A stretch of DNA of 64,000 nt. It comes from Trichoplax adhaerens (taxonomy: Eukaryota; Placozoa; Uniplacotomia; Trichoplacea; Trichoplacidae). Each line of letters opens with the position of its first letter. Within the stretch, counting starts at the first letter, position 1. This document shows, in pieces, positions 34,494 to 48,500 of this stretch. Location of the stretch: the NCBI RefSeq assembly GCF_000150275.1, contig NW_002060946.1:5494597-5558596 (forward strand). Reading direction: 5' to 3'. The notes beneath the pieces were generated by a model. The model was not told the DNA's origin, searched no databases, and was given only the letters and a program-made list of their open reading frames with translations. Made by a program: the position numbers and the translations under genes.

Positions 34494-37400
34494 GTTAAAT
34501 AATGGATTACTCGATCATCTTGCGTGAACGGTATCTATTTCTAGCTTAAATTTCTTAACTGCAACTTTCTTTTGGGTGATTAATTAGTATTACACTGTCA
34601 GAGCGTATTTGCTATATCAATACTTTTAAAATTACGTCATTACCGATAATGTTAAGTTAGCCAGGACTTAAAATTGATTTGGTATCGATAGTAGTTATAT
34701 TTAATGATCAGTACAAGGCCATTGATAAGGGTATATTATGCTTAATAGTCATAATTTATTTCGGTTCAATATTACACATTAATCAGATACTAGAGAATTG
34801 CAAAATATTATTCTAGCTTGATCTACTATTATTTTGCATTTTCACAATATGCACTTTATCATCAACGTTGTGTATTGTTAGCATTTGATAATTGATGATT
34901 CTGGCTAAAATAAATATGGTGTATTGTTGTAATTCCGCGTAAATTTTAAGATTCCTTCAGTATTCCTTAACTACTTATAGTTAAGTAAAACTCTAGTTAT
35001 AAGTACTTATATCGGCTATTCTTATTGTAAGATAAGATAGTGTTTTGCTAATTCTAGCAAATTGATCAAATTGAAGTGAAGTGAAGTAAGCGAGATCTTG
35101 CAGCTGCTCTTTTCGTCAACGGGTTGATGAGATGATTGTAACTTTCGACTTATTTAAAAATCAATCAGCTTAAGCCTATCCACGGTACTAATCTACTTTG
35201 GTGATGAATCACCCCTAGAGTCCAATTTGCTTACCTGCATGTTTTACGAATTTGCCATTAATATACTTCTTTAATGATAATATTTGGAGATCCGGTTGCT
35301 ATTTACTCACGATTAATGAAGCAATATATCCTATAAAAATTGACGCAATCATTTCTAGAGTCTAGTATATTATCTACAAACTTGGATCTATAAATTTGCT
35401 GTAAATACATTCATTATTTATTGGTGATTACTAGGGTAGTAACTACTGACAAAATGATAATGCGGTCATTCCTAAAGTCCATATCTTTGCTCACTTGTCC
35501 TACGGATTTGTTGTTAATGCATTTACTTTAGTCATAACTATACGATGGAGATATTGTCAGTACTTAAAGCGTACTGTAGATAGATACTGGGGAGAACAAA
35601 GGTAGTGTTCTGTATACTTATTTACAGTTTTAATGTCCCGTTAAAAATTTCGATTTGTAGCACAAGAGTCTATTAAAATCCCCGTTATATCGATATGTTG
35701 GCTTTGGATATAGCATAGGCTACTAGTATAAGCACACTGCAGTCAATAAATATCTGGATAGGAACTCAAAATATGAGTGTATTATTCCTTCGTACGGCCT
35801 ATGCATTATAAATGAAAGGCGATCAAGCCACAGCCATCTAGAATTCATTCATTTGATTCTATCAAATAGATGCAATACGAAGCTGGTAAAGCGTCTTCTT
35901 ATTTCTACTCAAATTGTTTTTCTATGGAAATAGAAATACGAACACTCATCTAATATCGTATTTAATTGTTAGACCATACTTTAATACTCATCATACTGAA
36001 ATTCTTCCAGTAATGACAGGAGAGTTCAAAAGCTCAAATATTAGAAATGCATATTGTATCAGAGTAGTACTCAATAATATATAAAATTGGTTATTGTTAG
36101 ATGGAAGCTATGGCAAATGTATTTATCCATTGATTTTAATGAATTTAAGTGTAGACAAGATAATGAAATGATAAAATTCTTCCATAATCATTATATAAGC
36201 AACAACGAATATCTAAGCTAAAAGAGGCCAAATTATGTTAGAGGATTAGGCAAGTTATCTATGTCTGACATTTTAAGGATTATCATCTAGCCTATTTTAA
36301 TCCATTCTTATCCTATAATAGCCGGATATCAATGGCTGAACTAACATCTGAACTGCTAATTTCTTCTCAATACAAATTAGATTCTACATTTATATCTAGT
36401 TACTACGGTGCCTACTGTATTCTGATCGCAGATGGTAAATGTAATTCCTTCCTACAATATACCGATATATCTTCCATTATATCTAGTTGCTGCCTAATGC
36501 CACAATAGCCAGTAAATATATTACTGCTGTATCTTATACTGTTTTATTTCTCTTCTACATCTTTATATCCTTCATGTTACTCTCATCATGGAAGCAGACA
36601 GTAAAATTGACTTCTTTTTATACTGATTTATCTCTTCTATTTGGATGCTTCCTATTATGATAGCAGACAGTAAATGCAGTTCGTTCTTATGCCGATTGGT
36701 GTCTCCTTTATCCTGTAAGATACTAAACAAGAATAAAATAACATTGTCTCAATCCTCTCTTTTTATAATTATAAGTTGATAGTTGAAATATACAGTAGTA
36801 AAATATTTCTAAAAATTATCCTACAAAATTAGAGATCATTTTTAAAAGCGTTAGAACTTATAAGACACTGTCTCTATTTCAACATTACAAAAACCTTGAC
36901 GATTTAAATTAGTCTAATTTCATTTTTTATCAAAACTAGCCATTGACTCTTCGAGAGAAAAAAATGAGAGCATGTAACTTATTACCATTTTGTAATTTTA
37001 GATAATTAAGTAGCGCATCGATTGAACGACAAGCATTGTTATAATATTATTACACTCTGGCAGTGGGTGTCAAAATGAATGTTTTTAATGTGTTAAAAAC
37101 TTTGCACCAGTGGTGGTAACAATGATATAAAAATTAATACTATACCTTCAATTAGTAATAAACTACTAGATTGTTCTTATTCATAACCATAATTGAAGCT
37201 ACTATTCAATCTAAGTTAGAATAGATTAATTTATTATTACCGATGACAACAACAAGAACTATTCTTAGTCACAGTATTATTTAAGATAGATAGTTTCTAT
37301 TGTAGTTGAATATCGATTGCTAATAATGGTAATTTTATCATAACGGACCGACAAGACTATCTTACAGTCTAGTTGAATATTCGAATCGATTATATAGTTT

Positions 37401-39538
37401 TCAGTTCTAATTTGTGTTACTATTTTATAACACAAATTTGAACACAATAACGTAAATTTGAATCTACAAACGACAAGCATCCACATGTTGCTCACTACTA
37501 GGTGTATACCCTTTAGTGAAAGTTTTCGAACATAATTTGAACACGATCACGTTAATTTGAATCTACATGTGACAAGCATCCACATGTTGCTTGCTACTAG
37601 GTGTATACCCTTGGGTAAAAGTTTTCGTCGACAGCAATAAAGATACGATTTATTATTTTTGATACTTATGTGCCTTGATTGTAGTCAAAGACGTAAACAA
37701 GTTGAAGGTAGAGAGTAGATATAGAAAATAAGAAAAGATGGAGAAAATCAATAGAGATAAAAGATTAACCTATTAGCAAAGTATAAAAATAGTTTAAGAT
37801 ACAATAGATCAGATCGACTGTTATTCTTGATGATGGTAGAGATATTATTATTTTAATCAAGACGAATTGATGGCGCCATCGTATTTGGTAGAGATATACA
37901 AAAATGACAGTAGTAATCAACTGATTGCATATCTGTCTTTTCTTTAACAGATTGTTTATATCCACGATGATCAATATGAGATAATAATATTTTTTTAAAC
38001 TCAATCCTACCATGATTATCATTATTATTACCAACAATGATATTGTTATATTTAGAATTTGATTAGCATATATTATAGACTGATTTATTCAATATCTTCT
38101 TAATTTGATATTTTCTGGAATGATGATTATCATCTTTTCAAATCTTTGAATCATTCTATTCCAAAATCATGTTACTAACACAGACTATCTTGGGTTGTAT
38201 TAAAATTTTAAAGCAGTAAAGACGATTTTATCATCTATTCTCTCTTTCTCTCTCGATCCTTTCGACCCATGTTGATCGATAGCATTTCTCAACTTGTCGA
38301 CGATTGAATAAGTTGTTGTTGTCTTCTTCTTCATCCTTTTCCTCTTCTATCACGTGATGGGGCACTATTGATGATGGATTGGCAACAAGATGATAGAAAT
38401 TAATAAGCCTACGAAGAGAATTAAATTGTTCATAATGCTTAATTATCATTCATATGATTGATGTATTGTATTCTTATCTATGAAAGAGTATTTTACTATT
38501 ATAGTTAGATCAATAGAAGGCTGTCGATAACATTATTGCAAGATTAGATTGGATTGTTTGAGAAACATTAAATTGAAATGAGGAATAGATACGGCACAGA
38601 CATCATTAGACTGGCTTTTATTCTTCCCACCTTTTATCTCGTAGTAACAGCCTATTACTATGCAATTTTAGCAGCATTCTTTTCTCTCTTTTTGTGTACT
38701 ACATAAGTGGTTAGTTGAAAAGCAACACGAGTAACCAATGTGTGTGTACATTATATTAATTCCATAGGATTGCTTATTTATTCGTCATGATTGTAAAATA
38801 AAGTGTTGAATAACTGCTATTAAAATCAATCTTTCATGTCTCGTTCAATCATTTAGATAGAATACTAATGATTGCTTGCCTTTCTATTGATTATTAAAGA
38901 ACTGGCTACCCAGGGCAATTTCCTTTCCATGAGTAGATTAGCATGGGTAGAAGTCTATTTCAAGTAATTTGATAATTAAGACAAGTTAATTTAGTGTTGA
39001 AAAGTTTCAATCAAAGACTGGGCTTCAATAATTTAAATAGCCACAGTTCCTTTTTTCTGGAATTTCTGATTGATTGATTGATTGACATCCAAGTAGAGTC
39101 TCTATATATACAATTATACAATTTAGCTATCCTTCTGTACACAAAATTCTTTCGTCTATTGTACACTTAATGTACAATATATATTGTATATACAGTCTAG
39201 AGAGAGAGAGAGAGTGAGAGAGATAGAAGGAAGTACAATTTGAAGATAGACATCTCTCGTCCTCTCTCTATATATGTTGATATAAGCCACTTTTCTTATT
39301 ATTATTTATGTTCACTACTGTCAATCATGAGTAGTATCTTTAACATCATGGCGTCGTTGTGGTTGCAGTTGATCAAGAATGATTTAGTCTCAACCATCTA
39401 TCCTTAAATCTAATTAAATTGCTCAATTTTTTCCTACCCTTCTCTCATCGACTAAACACCGTTATTCCTACGCCACCTTGTAATATTATTGTGCATGGTA
39501 ATTGTTGGCTGTGTAGTCCATTCCAACATGCAATTACA
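34494..39538. other. Five-kilobase intergenic region before PPP4R1
   Basis: No gene was recognised. Three small repeat families occur: about 35210-35560 (three copies, anchors TAGAGTCCA), 36390-36720 (about four copies, anchors CAGACAGTAAA or CAGATGGTAAA) and 37435-37628 (two copies). A 72-codon minus frame from 38449 to 38231 is charged but matches nothing known. The right end is promoter-like, with GATT and GA runs (39068-39085, 39200-39225) and TATATA strings. Confidence 0.55.
37435..37628. repeat. 94-bp direct duplication
   Basis: Copies at about 37435-37528 and 37535-37628 share GACAAGCATCCACATGTTGC and CTACTAGGTGTATACCCTT; only a few substitutions separate them. Confidence 0.85.
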
Positions 39539-42500
39539 ATGATGGACATTAATGATCCCGACTTCAATCTCATGACAAGAACATCAACAGAGGCAGCAAC
39601 ATCAACAGCAGCATGGTTTAATTCAACGTATTCTTACCATTCAGGTAAGCCGATATCTAACCTATCATATTGGCATAGCCAATTCGATAAACGGAGATAG
39701 TCTAACCTTGCGGGATACTATAACATTCACTTTTTAACCTATTCTTCTGCCCAATAAAAGAAGCGATCATGACATCAAAATTACGTAGCCATTACTTTAC
39801 CAAAGCTCACCATGACATCTATTGCTTAAACTACTGTATAAAATCAACAGATTCAATTTTCTCAACATGATTGTTGTTAAACAGCTAATCAGTGATCAAC
39901 TTGAGTTTTTCTGAGTAAATTGTGAAATTTATTGTGCTATTCATACTTACTTTATGGATGATTGATTTTGTTACGCTATGGTTTCCTCTCCATCGTTGAT
40001 GATGGGGTAAGACGGCTAGTCAAGGATTTGTCCATATCAATTTTCATCAAAATTTTAAATTGGATTTGATCACTTTTATTATTCCTAATTTCACATCCTT
40101 GATCGTTGTTCTTCCCTTTATATCAAGAATCGATTAATCATTTGCTGATCTAAGGGTGATAAATTTGTCTTATTGAACTGCATGAAAGACGAATCATGCT
40201 TACTGTTTGTATGTTAATGGATTATTTGTCTACTTGATGTAGATGGGTCAAGGTTATTCAGACGATTCGATTGCAGTTTAACATCCACTTGAAAGGTTTC
40301 ATTCCTTTCTTAAATCCTCATCATCCATCACTATGACGATATTTGACTTGTTCTTGATTTATTGATCTACGGGTAGTGAAATTTATCTTGTTAAATTTCG
40401 TTAATGACAAATCATTATTATTGCTTGCGGTTTAATCAATCATTTGTTTTGATAACAAGGTATTTTCTGATGATTTGATTGTAGTTTCATATTAAAAGAT
40501 GAAATGATTGAATCCTTTTCCCATCATCTATCATCATCATGACAACATCCATCCGTGATAATATTCTTCATTTGTTGATCGATGGGTAGTTCGATTTGCC
40601 TATCTTAATTGAAAAGGAATCCTCTCTCATTACTATTATATAGAATCAAAAATATCAGCAGTCTTTAGGAGGAGTTTATTTAAGTCTCATCATCGCTATC
40701 ATAACGACTTTAATGTGTGAAATTATTCTTCACTCGTTAATCTATGGGTCGTAAAATTTACCAATCTTCAGTAATAGAAGAATCCTCTCCGATTACCGCG
40801 GCGTAGAATCAATGATTTCTCCAGTCTTGTGGAGGAGTTTATCCTCATTATCCATAGCTACTACCACAAGCATGGGCGACATGATTCTTCATTCGTTGAT
40901 CTATTGGGTGTAAATTTGCCTAACTGGATTTAAAAAGAATTCTTTCGCATTCCTATCCAATTAAATCAATCTATAGTCTATTTATTCCTTAAGGGAAATT
41001 GGTTGTATCTCGTTTAATAAATGAATCCATGGCTAAAGTTCCTTTCTGCAATCTTTATCATTTATCGTTGAGTCCTTCTGTAGAGACTATATTCTTACTT
41101 TGTTGATCATTTAGGTGTAAATTTGTCTCTCTTAATTACAAAACAATCTTCTGCCTCGTTACTTTTCGATTAAATCAATCCAGGAGAATTATTCAATCTC
41201 GATTTAGAATTCAATCAATTGATCCAGTTTCTTTCCTTTCTCCTTATCATCGATCACTGCGACTGCTTTAATGGGAAATAAGATACCCGATTGGTAGATC
41301 GATCAATCGTTTCTTCTGCTTTAATGGATAATAAGATTCTCTATTCTGAGAATGATCGGTTGTCAATTAATCTGATCGATCGCTACTACTGCTTTAATGG
41401 GTAATAAGATTCTCGATTCGTAGATCGATCGTTTCTACAGCTTTATAATGCATATGCATAATAAGATTCTCGATTCTTAGATCGATCGGTTGCCAATTGA
41501 TCTCATCGATGGCGATTACTCCTCTAATGAGAAATAAATTTTTCCATTCGTAGATCGATTGCAATTACTACTTTAATATGCAATAGAATTCTCGATTCGT
41601 AGATCAATTCATTACCAATGGATCTGTTTCGATTATGATCTCGGTGCAAAATGAATCTTTGAATCTAATTTCTTCCCACCGCCTTCATCATCCATTGCTA
41701 CTACTGCTTTAAAAGGTGTCAATAGCTAGGTAATGTAATTCTCGATTTGAAGATCGAGCGGTTGCCCATGATTTGTTTAGATTGAAGGAGAATCTTCTCG
41801 CATTGCTATTGGATTGATTCTATATCCACTTCGTCTTCACAAGAGCTATTTGAGTATCTTGCATGGCAATGAAAAAGAGAATCTCATGATTCAACGCCTT
41901 TCATTAATCTCCATTAGCTGTCGTCATAACAGTTTCCATTAACTTTAATTAATTCATGATCTTATTCATGACTTGTTGACCTATTCGTTGTCAATTGGTC
42001 TGGCTGAGCGGAAAGAGGAATCGCTATGACTCCTTCAATCCTAATTGGTCATTTGTCCTACTTAGCCCTCAGAAGGAGGCCTTTTCCTACGTTGAATATT
42101 AGGTAGATATAAAATCAAACCATTCCTTTCCTTTCCTTAATCCTTACTATACATCACCATGACTACTTTAATTGATCAGATATAAATAATATTATTACTA
42201 ACTTGTTGATCTATCCATTGCCAAATTGTCTCCTGAATCGTAAGGAAGAATCATCCTTACTCTTCGTGCATGAGTCGATGATTAATCCACTTTACTTGAA
42301 CCAAAAGGGTTTTAAAGCGTTGAATTGAAGCTCAATATTCAATCTAATCATTTAATTCTAGTCCTTCCTTCCGATCCCGTAAGCATTGACCGAGTTTTCT
42401 ACCTTATTACTATTTCCATTTGCCTTTGAGCAACACTTGTTGACATATTGCAGATTGTTGATGGATCCACAGCTTCAAACCGATGAAAACTTTGCCATTT

Positions 42501-45500
42501 TATCTAATGCTGCCAAGGATCTTTTTCGATCTTATATAAGTAGATTATCAAGTGAACATTGCTATGATATCATGTTGAGTTTATCCTTTCATGTCTGACC
42601 ATCAATAAGTTTGATTCCAATATTATATCCTGATCAGAGACAAAAACGAAATTCCTTTAGATTACTAGAGAGCATTTTTTTTTTTTTTTTATGCCACTGT
42701 AAAGCATGGCCATCTTGGGCAGAAAATCTTGTTCGCTGTCTTCACCACTTTCGATAGTTTTACTCCCTCGTCATCCAATCTTCAGATTTAAAAAGTAATA
42801 ATTCATTGGATATTCGATTGGATGTTGGAATGAAAACCTTTGTCAGTCAGTCCTATTCTAATTCTAGACTCATTATACGCTACAGTCTATACTTATGTCA
42901 ACAAGCTCGTTAGCCATGCTTGGATAGCATGATGGCGGTTGTATCTTGGCTACCTCTACTCGTAGCGATACTCTAATCCATTCGATCTACTTCTTCCTCT
43001 CCCAATCTATCTTGCTCCTATACCTCTTATCCCCATCATTTGTCATTTTCTCTTCATGGACAAGCTATAACGATTTTAGCTTGTTGTGAGGAATTGAAAA
43101 AATTCTTGTATTGCATCTCCAAATCCTAACCGCTGAATTGTCAATTTCAGTAGAATAAAGTTTGTCCAAGGATAGAAATGAAATACCACAGCCAATATCA
43201 AGGTGTCGTAGAACTACGTTACACCATTCCTGCCATGATTCTGCAATATATTCTAAATATTGCCCATCTCTGCTATGACTGACCATCATTTTGCAGTAGA
43301 ACTGTTGCAATAGAACAATTTACCTCTCTCGATCGGTAAAAAGAAATATTCCTACTCTTGATTTCGTTATTCGAAATACGAGTAGAACTGCTACTGCTAA
43401 CCATTATTTCACGAATAGAACTATTGCAATAGGAAATTTGGCAATAGGGGAATAAATAATTTACTCAATACCTTGGAAGGGTAGTAAAGACCTAAAATGT
43501 TGCCCTAAAAAGCCGACAAGCACCGTGTTTAACAAGAGAATCTTAATTAAACCAATTCGTCCATGCTCAGCGATCGGTTATGGACGGTAGCCTACAGGCG
43601 CCAACTCAATAATTGGGGATAGGCACTTGCGTTCAAAAAGCAGCAGGATACGAAATATTATAAAAGTTTGCTATCCCGCTGGATAGACTTAATGAGTTAT
43701 ATCCTATAGGTTACAAAATATCTCAGGATCGCTATAGAATTTCTGTTTTTCATTTATCGCTATTTTAGATCACGATGGTAGCAATTACTGGCCAATGGAG
43801 CGCGATGAATTTACACAAGCTGCCAGCGTTGATGAAGAAGAAAGGTAAATAACAAGACTAAATCCTATTAAAGGAGCTTTCACCATGAACTCGATCTTAT
43901 TAGAGTATCGTAGTATCATCGTTATCCTTCCAACATACTGTAAAACCCAATACTATTTGACTTGAAGAACCATTTCTGTTAAAGGAGATTATTAGTTCAA
44001 AATCTAAATTTGAAGAGAATACTTGACTATCGTTGCATGGCGAAGCAAGTTCTCTAGCATATCCAAGCAACAGACAAGAGAAGAAGATAAGATATAGAGC
44101 AAAGTGATTTTACCTTCAATGACGGTAGTAGTAGTAGAGAATTCTCTCATTTCTCAAATCGTAGTTAGAAATGAGCAGAACGCGATAGATTACAAGTTCT
44201 TCAGCATAGAATGCCTAAGCTGCGGCAAATCCATTCGCTTCTGTATCTATATTTTCGTGAAGAAATTTCGACCGCACAGATATCCAAGTCATGATAAACT
44301 AAGCGCTACTAACTGCATGGATTAAAATCTAGTTTGTCATCGTAGCCTTCAGTTATGTAGCGAAAAAATTTTCAACTCCATGGAAGACATTATGAACGAA
44401 ATTTCTCTTAATCACCGTATGGCTTAAAAATCGACTTTATTAATAAGCTAAGGGCTAATAACTGCATGGACTAAAATCTAGTTTATCATCGTAGCCTTCA
44501 GTTATGTAGCGAAGAAATTTTCAACTCCATGGAAGACATTACGAACGAAGTTTCTCTTAATCACCGTATGGGTTAAAAATCGAGTCAGCAGTCACATTCT
44601 TTGCTAATTCTACTTACTTCATTAGTATAAGGAATCACGTTAAACCTTGAAGCAGTTTTATAACCAACCATAAATAGGATACAATTTTATTTCTAGTACT
44701 AAACAAACTGTCATAATGAATCACTTTGATTGACTCCGATTGCTATCTAGATATGTTCATCCCGGCGAAAGTAGAGACCTGTGGGATATTATTAAAAGCT
44801 CGCTCAATTTTCAAGAATTAAATCAAGTTTTAGAAAGTTTAGATTTACTTATGGAAGAAGCCAGTAAGTTCAAGAGAAATTTTCTTTGTCCAACCTTTAT
44901 ATTGAATCATATCGGCAATAAATAATATAAGTCTAGAGCCATAAGTTTGTTCGTTTCATGATTCGGTGGATTGCTTTCTGAAAAATACGTCTATTTTTTC
45001 CTTTGCCACCAGTTTATTTCATTTTGCAAATTTTGATTTTATTCCTGCTATCTATATTAAACTTGTATAAGTCGCATCATCCATTTTTTTCCATTCCCAA
45101 ACTCTGCTTGACACTGTAATTATTTCAATATATTAACATTGCATCAGTCTTTCATGGATTCTTGATTTCTCCTTCTATATCGATTGATTGAAATTTGTAT
45201 TCATTCCATCCCTTAGCTTATCATATTCATAGTACATTTTGAATCTTCTATTTTTGCCTTAATTGGAGAATATGACCACGCCGCTAATTTTAAAGGATGA
45301 CATTCACGTCTACTTTACTTAGCACAAGTAGTTGTATATGATCGTAAATTCATTTCTTACAGACCTTTCCATGTTATATTATTACAGGATAGAATTAGGC
45401 TTGATCCAAGCGACATTAAATTAATCGTGCTCAAGTGTTTAGTGCTATAAATTGTAACGTGAATACTTCCAATAAGATCGAAAATTGAATGGCGTAGAAT

Positions 45501-48500
45501 AGTTATAGCCATATCGATATGTCTAGCTAAAGTCCGAGTAGAGAGCAAAAACGGGCTTTAGTTGGCTATGCGAGTGCTTTAAGTAGAATATTAATCATAT
45601 GAATACACTTTATTGCTGTATTATGTTAAAATTGGAGATCCTGATTTCTCCATATCTATATTTATATCTATCGCTCCATATCTACAGCCATTTTTGACGC
45701 TAATTTGGATATTATTTCGTGACATTGCTAATTTTAAATGACTACACTTCGCTCACTTGCCTAGAGTTTACTAGCACATATATCCGGTAGTGCATAAGTA
45801 TCAGTCTTTTCCATTCCCATTTTGCCATGACTGCTTGATCACAATTTTATTAGTATTTAATTTGGATAAATTATCTTCTTTGCGAATTCCTCAATCTTAA
45901 TCTAAGCGATATATCATGGCGCTCATGAGTTGATACTTTTCAGGGTTATACAATTATTCCAATGCTATCGCTATGAAAATGCATTGTTGCAGTAATTCAT
46001 GTATCATGTTGTTAGAGGACAGAGTATATCTAGATCTAGGCAATATTGAAGAGTACTTATAATTTCTACTTTCTTCAAACCACGTATCGTTATCCCTTAA
46101 TGATATGATAGGTCCAAATCTTCGCGCTGAAATGATGGAACAAATACCTCAAGTTGCCAATTATTTAGTTCAAGACTGTCAGATGCCAACGGCAATGTCT
46201 GATTACTTATTACCTATTGTATTAAAGAGTTTAATGGATCCTTACATAGAAGTATGCATAAAAATTGATATATAATCGACAAGGTAAATTATTATCGAAA
46301 TATTCTATTAATATGCAATTATTTCTTTATTTCAGGTTAGAAAAATAAGTCAGGCGACCTTGATCGTCATGTTGATGAAAAATCTAATTAGTCAAGGTTA
46401 TCCTTGATTCGATTTTTATTAGCATAATAAAACATTTTATTTGTTTTCTGACTCGTTGTTTAATTATTTAAAAAAAAATATAGAGGATATTGAAGACCAA
46501 ATATGCCAAGTTTTATTTGAAATGAGTCATCCTGATTGCAGTGATGAAAATCGTTGTGAATCTGTCTGTGTATGTCTTTCTTGTCCTTTCTCAGATATGC
46601 AATGGATAGAGGCATCAATTAGGCTACTATACTATTTCATTTTATGCCTTGCTAGTAGCTAAAAGATTTTAAAATAAGATGATATTGGTAGCGCTGTATA
46701 GGTAATATTTTAATGATTAAAATAATATGATATCAAAATATCCGTAGATTATGGCTAGGATGGCCCAACAAATTGAGGAGGAAATTGCTCAGCGTTCAAT
46801 TTTGCCTCGATTTGAACAATTATGTAAAGATGAGTTCTCACAAATGCGCAAAGCTTGCGCTGAAAATATCGGTGATATCTGCAATGCCATTGGTAGTAGT
46901 AAAACGGAAGAAATTCTCGTAAGATATGCTTATATAAGAGTTCTACCTATTTTGTCAGTATAAGTTTATGTTCTATTAGTAATCTTTCTTACGAGATTTT
47001 TAAAAGTTCCAATTGAACTGTCTAATCATCTCTATTTTAGCTACCAATTTTTATCAAATTAAGCCGTGATGAAATATGGGGAGTGCGAAAGGTTCATTTC
47101 AATTTCATTTGAAGTATATCTAAAAGGGAATCATTATGTAAGAATAAATGGATTACTACTATTCCTTGTAGGCTTGTGCTGACAATATTATGGCTGTTTC
47201 TTTCGCTGTCTCACTCCATCTCCGGCATAGCGTTCTAGCTGCTATTGCAATCGATTTATTGCAAGATAAATCGAAATGGGTAAGACTTTAACTAGAATAT
47301 TAAACTGGACAATAAATTTAACTATCTAATAATATGGAATTCTTATAGGTACGCATGGGAGCCTATAAATCTCTTGGCCAATTTATCTTTTCATTTGTTG
47401 ATTCCGAAGATAATACTATTACCAATAATAATAGCGATACTACTGATTTAGCTAGAAAAATTTTACCTGACTTAGATCTACAAAATCATCAATTCATTGG
47501 AGGAATAGCTACGTAAGTAGAACATTTGTCGATGTTATGATATGAGTTGGATGCATTTCTACTTTAGATTGAGTGGTAGAGACAGAGGTTTTGAATTTGA
47601 AACGAGAAGAAAAGGATAAATTAAATTATTCAACTCACTAAACATTTTTAATGCATAGTAACTGCTTACTATTCGTTATAAAAGCACTTAAAATGATTTT
47701 AGATGCGACAACATCAATGATTAGATGGTTGAAAGAGAAAAGATTTAAAATCAACTTACCAAAAAGTTTTTAAAAATGCAGAACAACTTGTTACTAGTTA
47801 TAAAAGCAATTACAGCGATTTTACATGCAATTAGAACAATTTTAAATGCAATAACATAGTCAACGAACAGATCGAAACAAAGGAGTTCTGATAGAGATAC
47901 TGCTTTTACAACTAAAGGAGAAATACTCAAAATAAAATGATTTAATTCATTGATCGACTGCAGACTTATAAATAACAGTAGAAAAGATTTACGATGCTAC
48001 TAACACAATTTTTTTCATGACTACTTATAAAATTGAAATCTTAGGATTGATCCAATCGATACTGGTAGCATTACTGGTGCTTTAGCTGGACAATTGCCAT
48101 TCCCATGGCAAGATGGAAATAATCAATTTACTACTCGAACTTTAGGAAATTTTACGCATAAATCAGTGGACGATATTGTCAATCAATTAGCTTCCATGAC
48201 AGTTGATAATAATGGCGATATAAATAATTTACCATATCCAGTCAAAAAGGTTCGTTAATAGCTGGGACAAAGTCAATTTAGAGTATAGCACTTGATTTGA
48301 ATTATACTTTAACCCTTGAAGGGTATTTTTTGTGGATAAAATTAAGCATTAATTGATCTATCAGACCAAATCAATTCTCTCTCTTCCATAGAACCGATCT
48401 CGAGCCTCCTCTTTAAATAGCAGTATCTCAGCAAGTCCAATCTTGTTCTCTACTAAATCGGTCAATAATGGCGACCAGGCTATCGAACAAGTAAGTTTAC

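Noticed and set aside
38231-38449. 72-codon charged minus-strand frame with EEEKDEEED
   Set aside because: No family, no splice partner, and the sequence is purine/pyrimidine biased; kept only as a remark in the intergenic entry.
43065-43310. 81-codon minus-strand frame inside PPP4R1 intron 1
   Set aside because: No family resemblance and no exon partner.
44104-44325. 73-codon plus-strand frame in PPP4R1 intron 2
   Set aside because: No family match; its end runs into the 116-bp duplication and it has no consistent splice phase with the gene.
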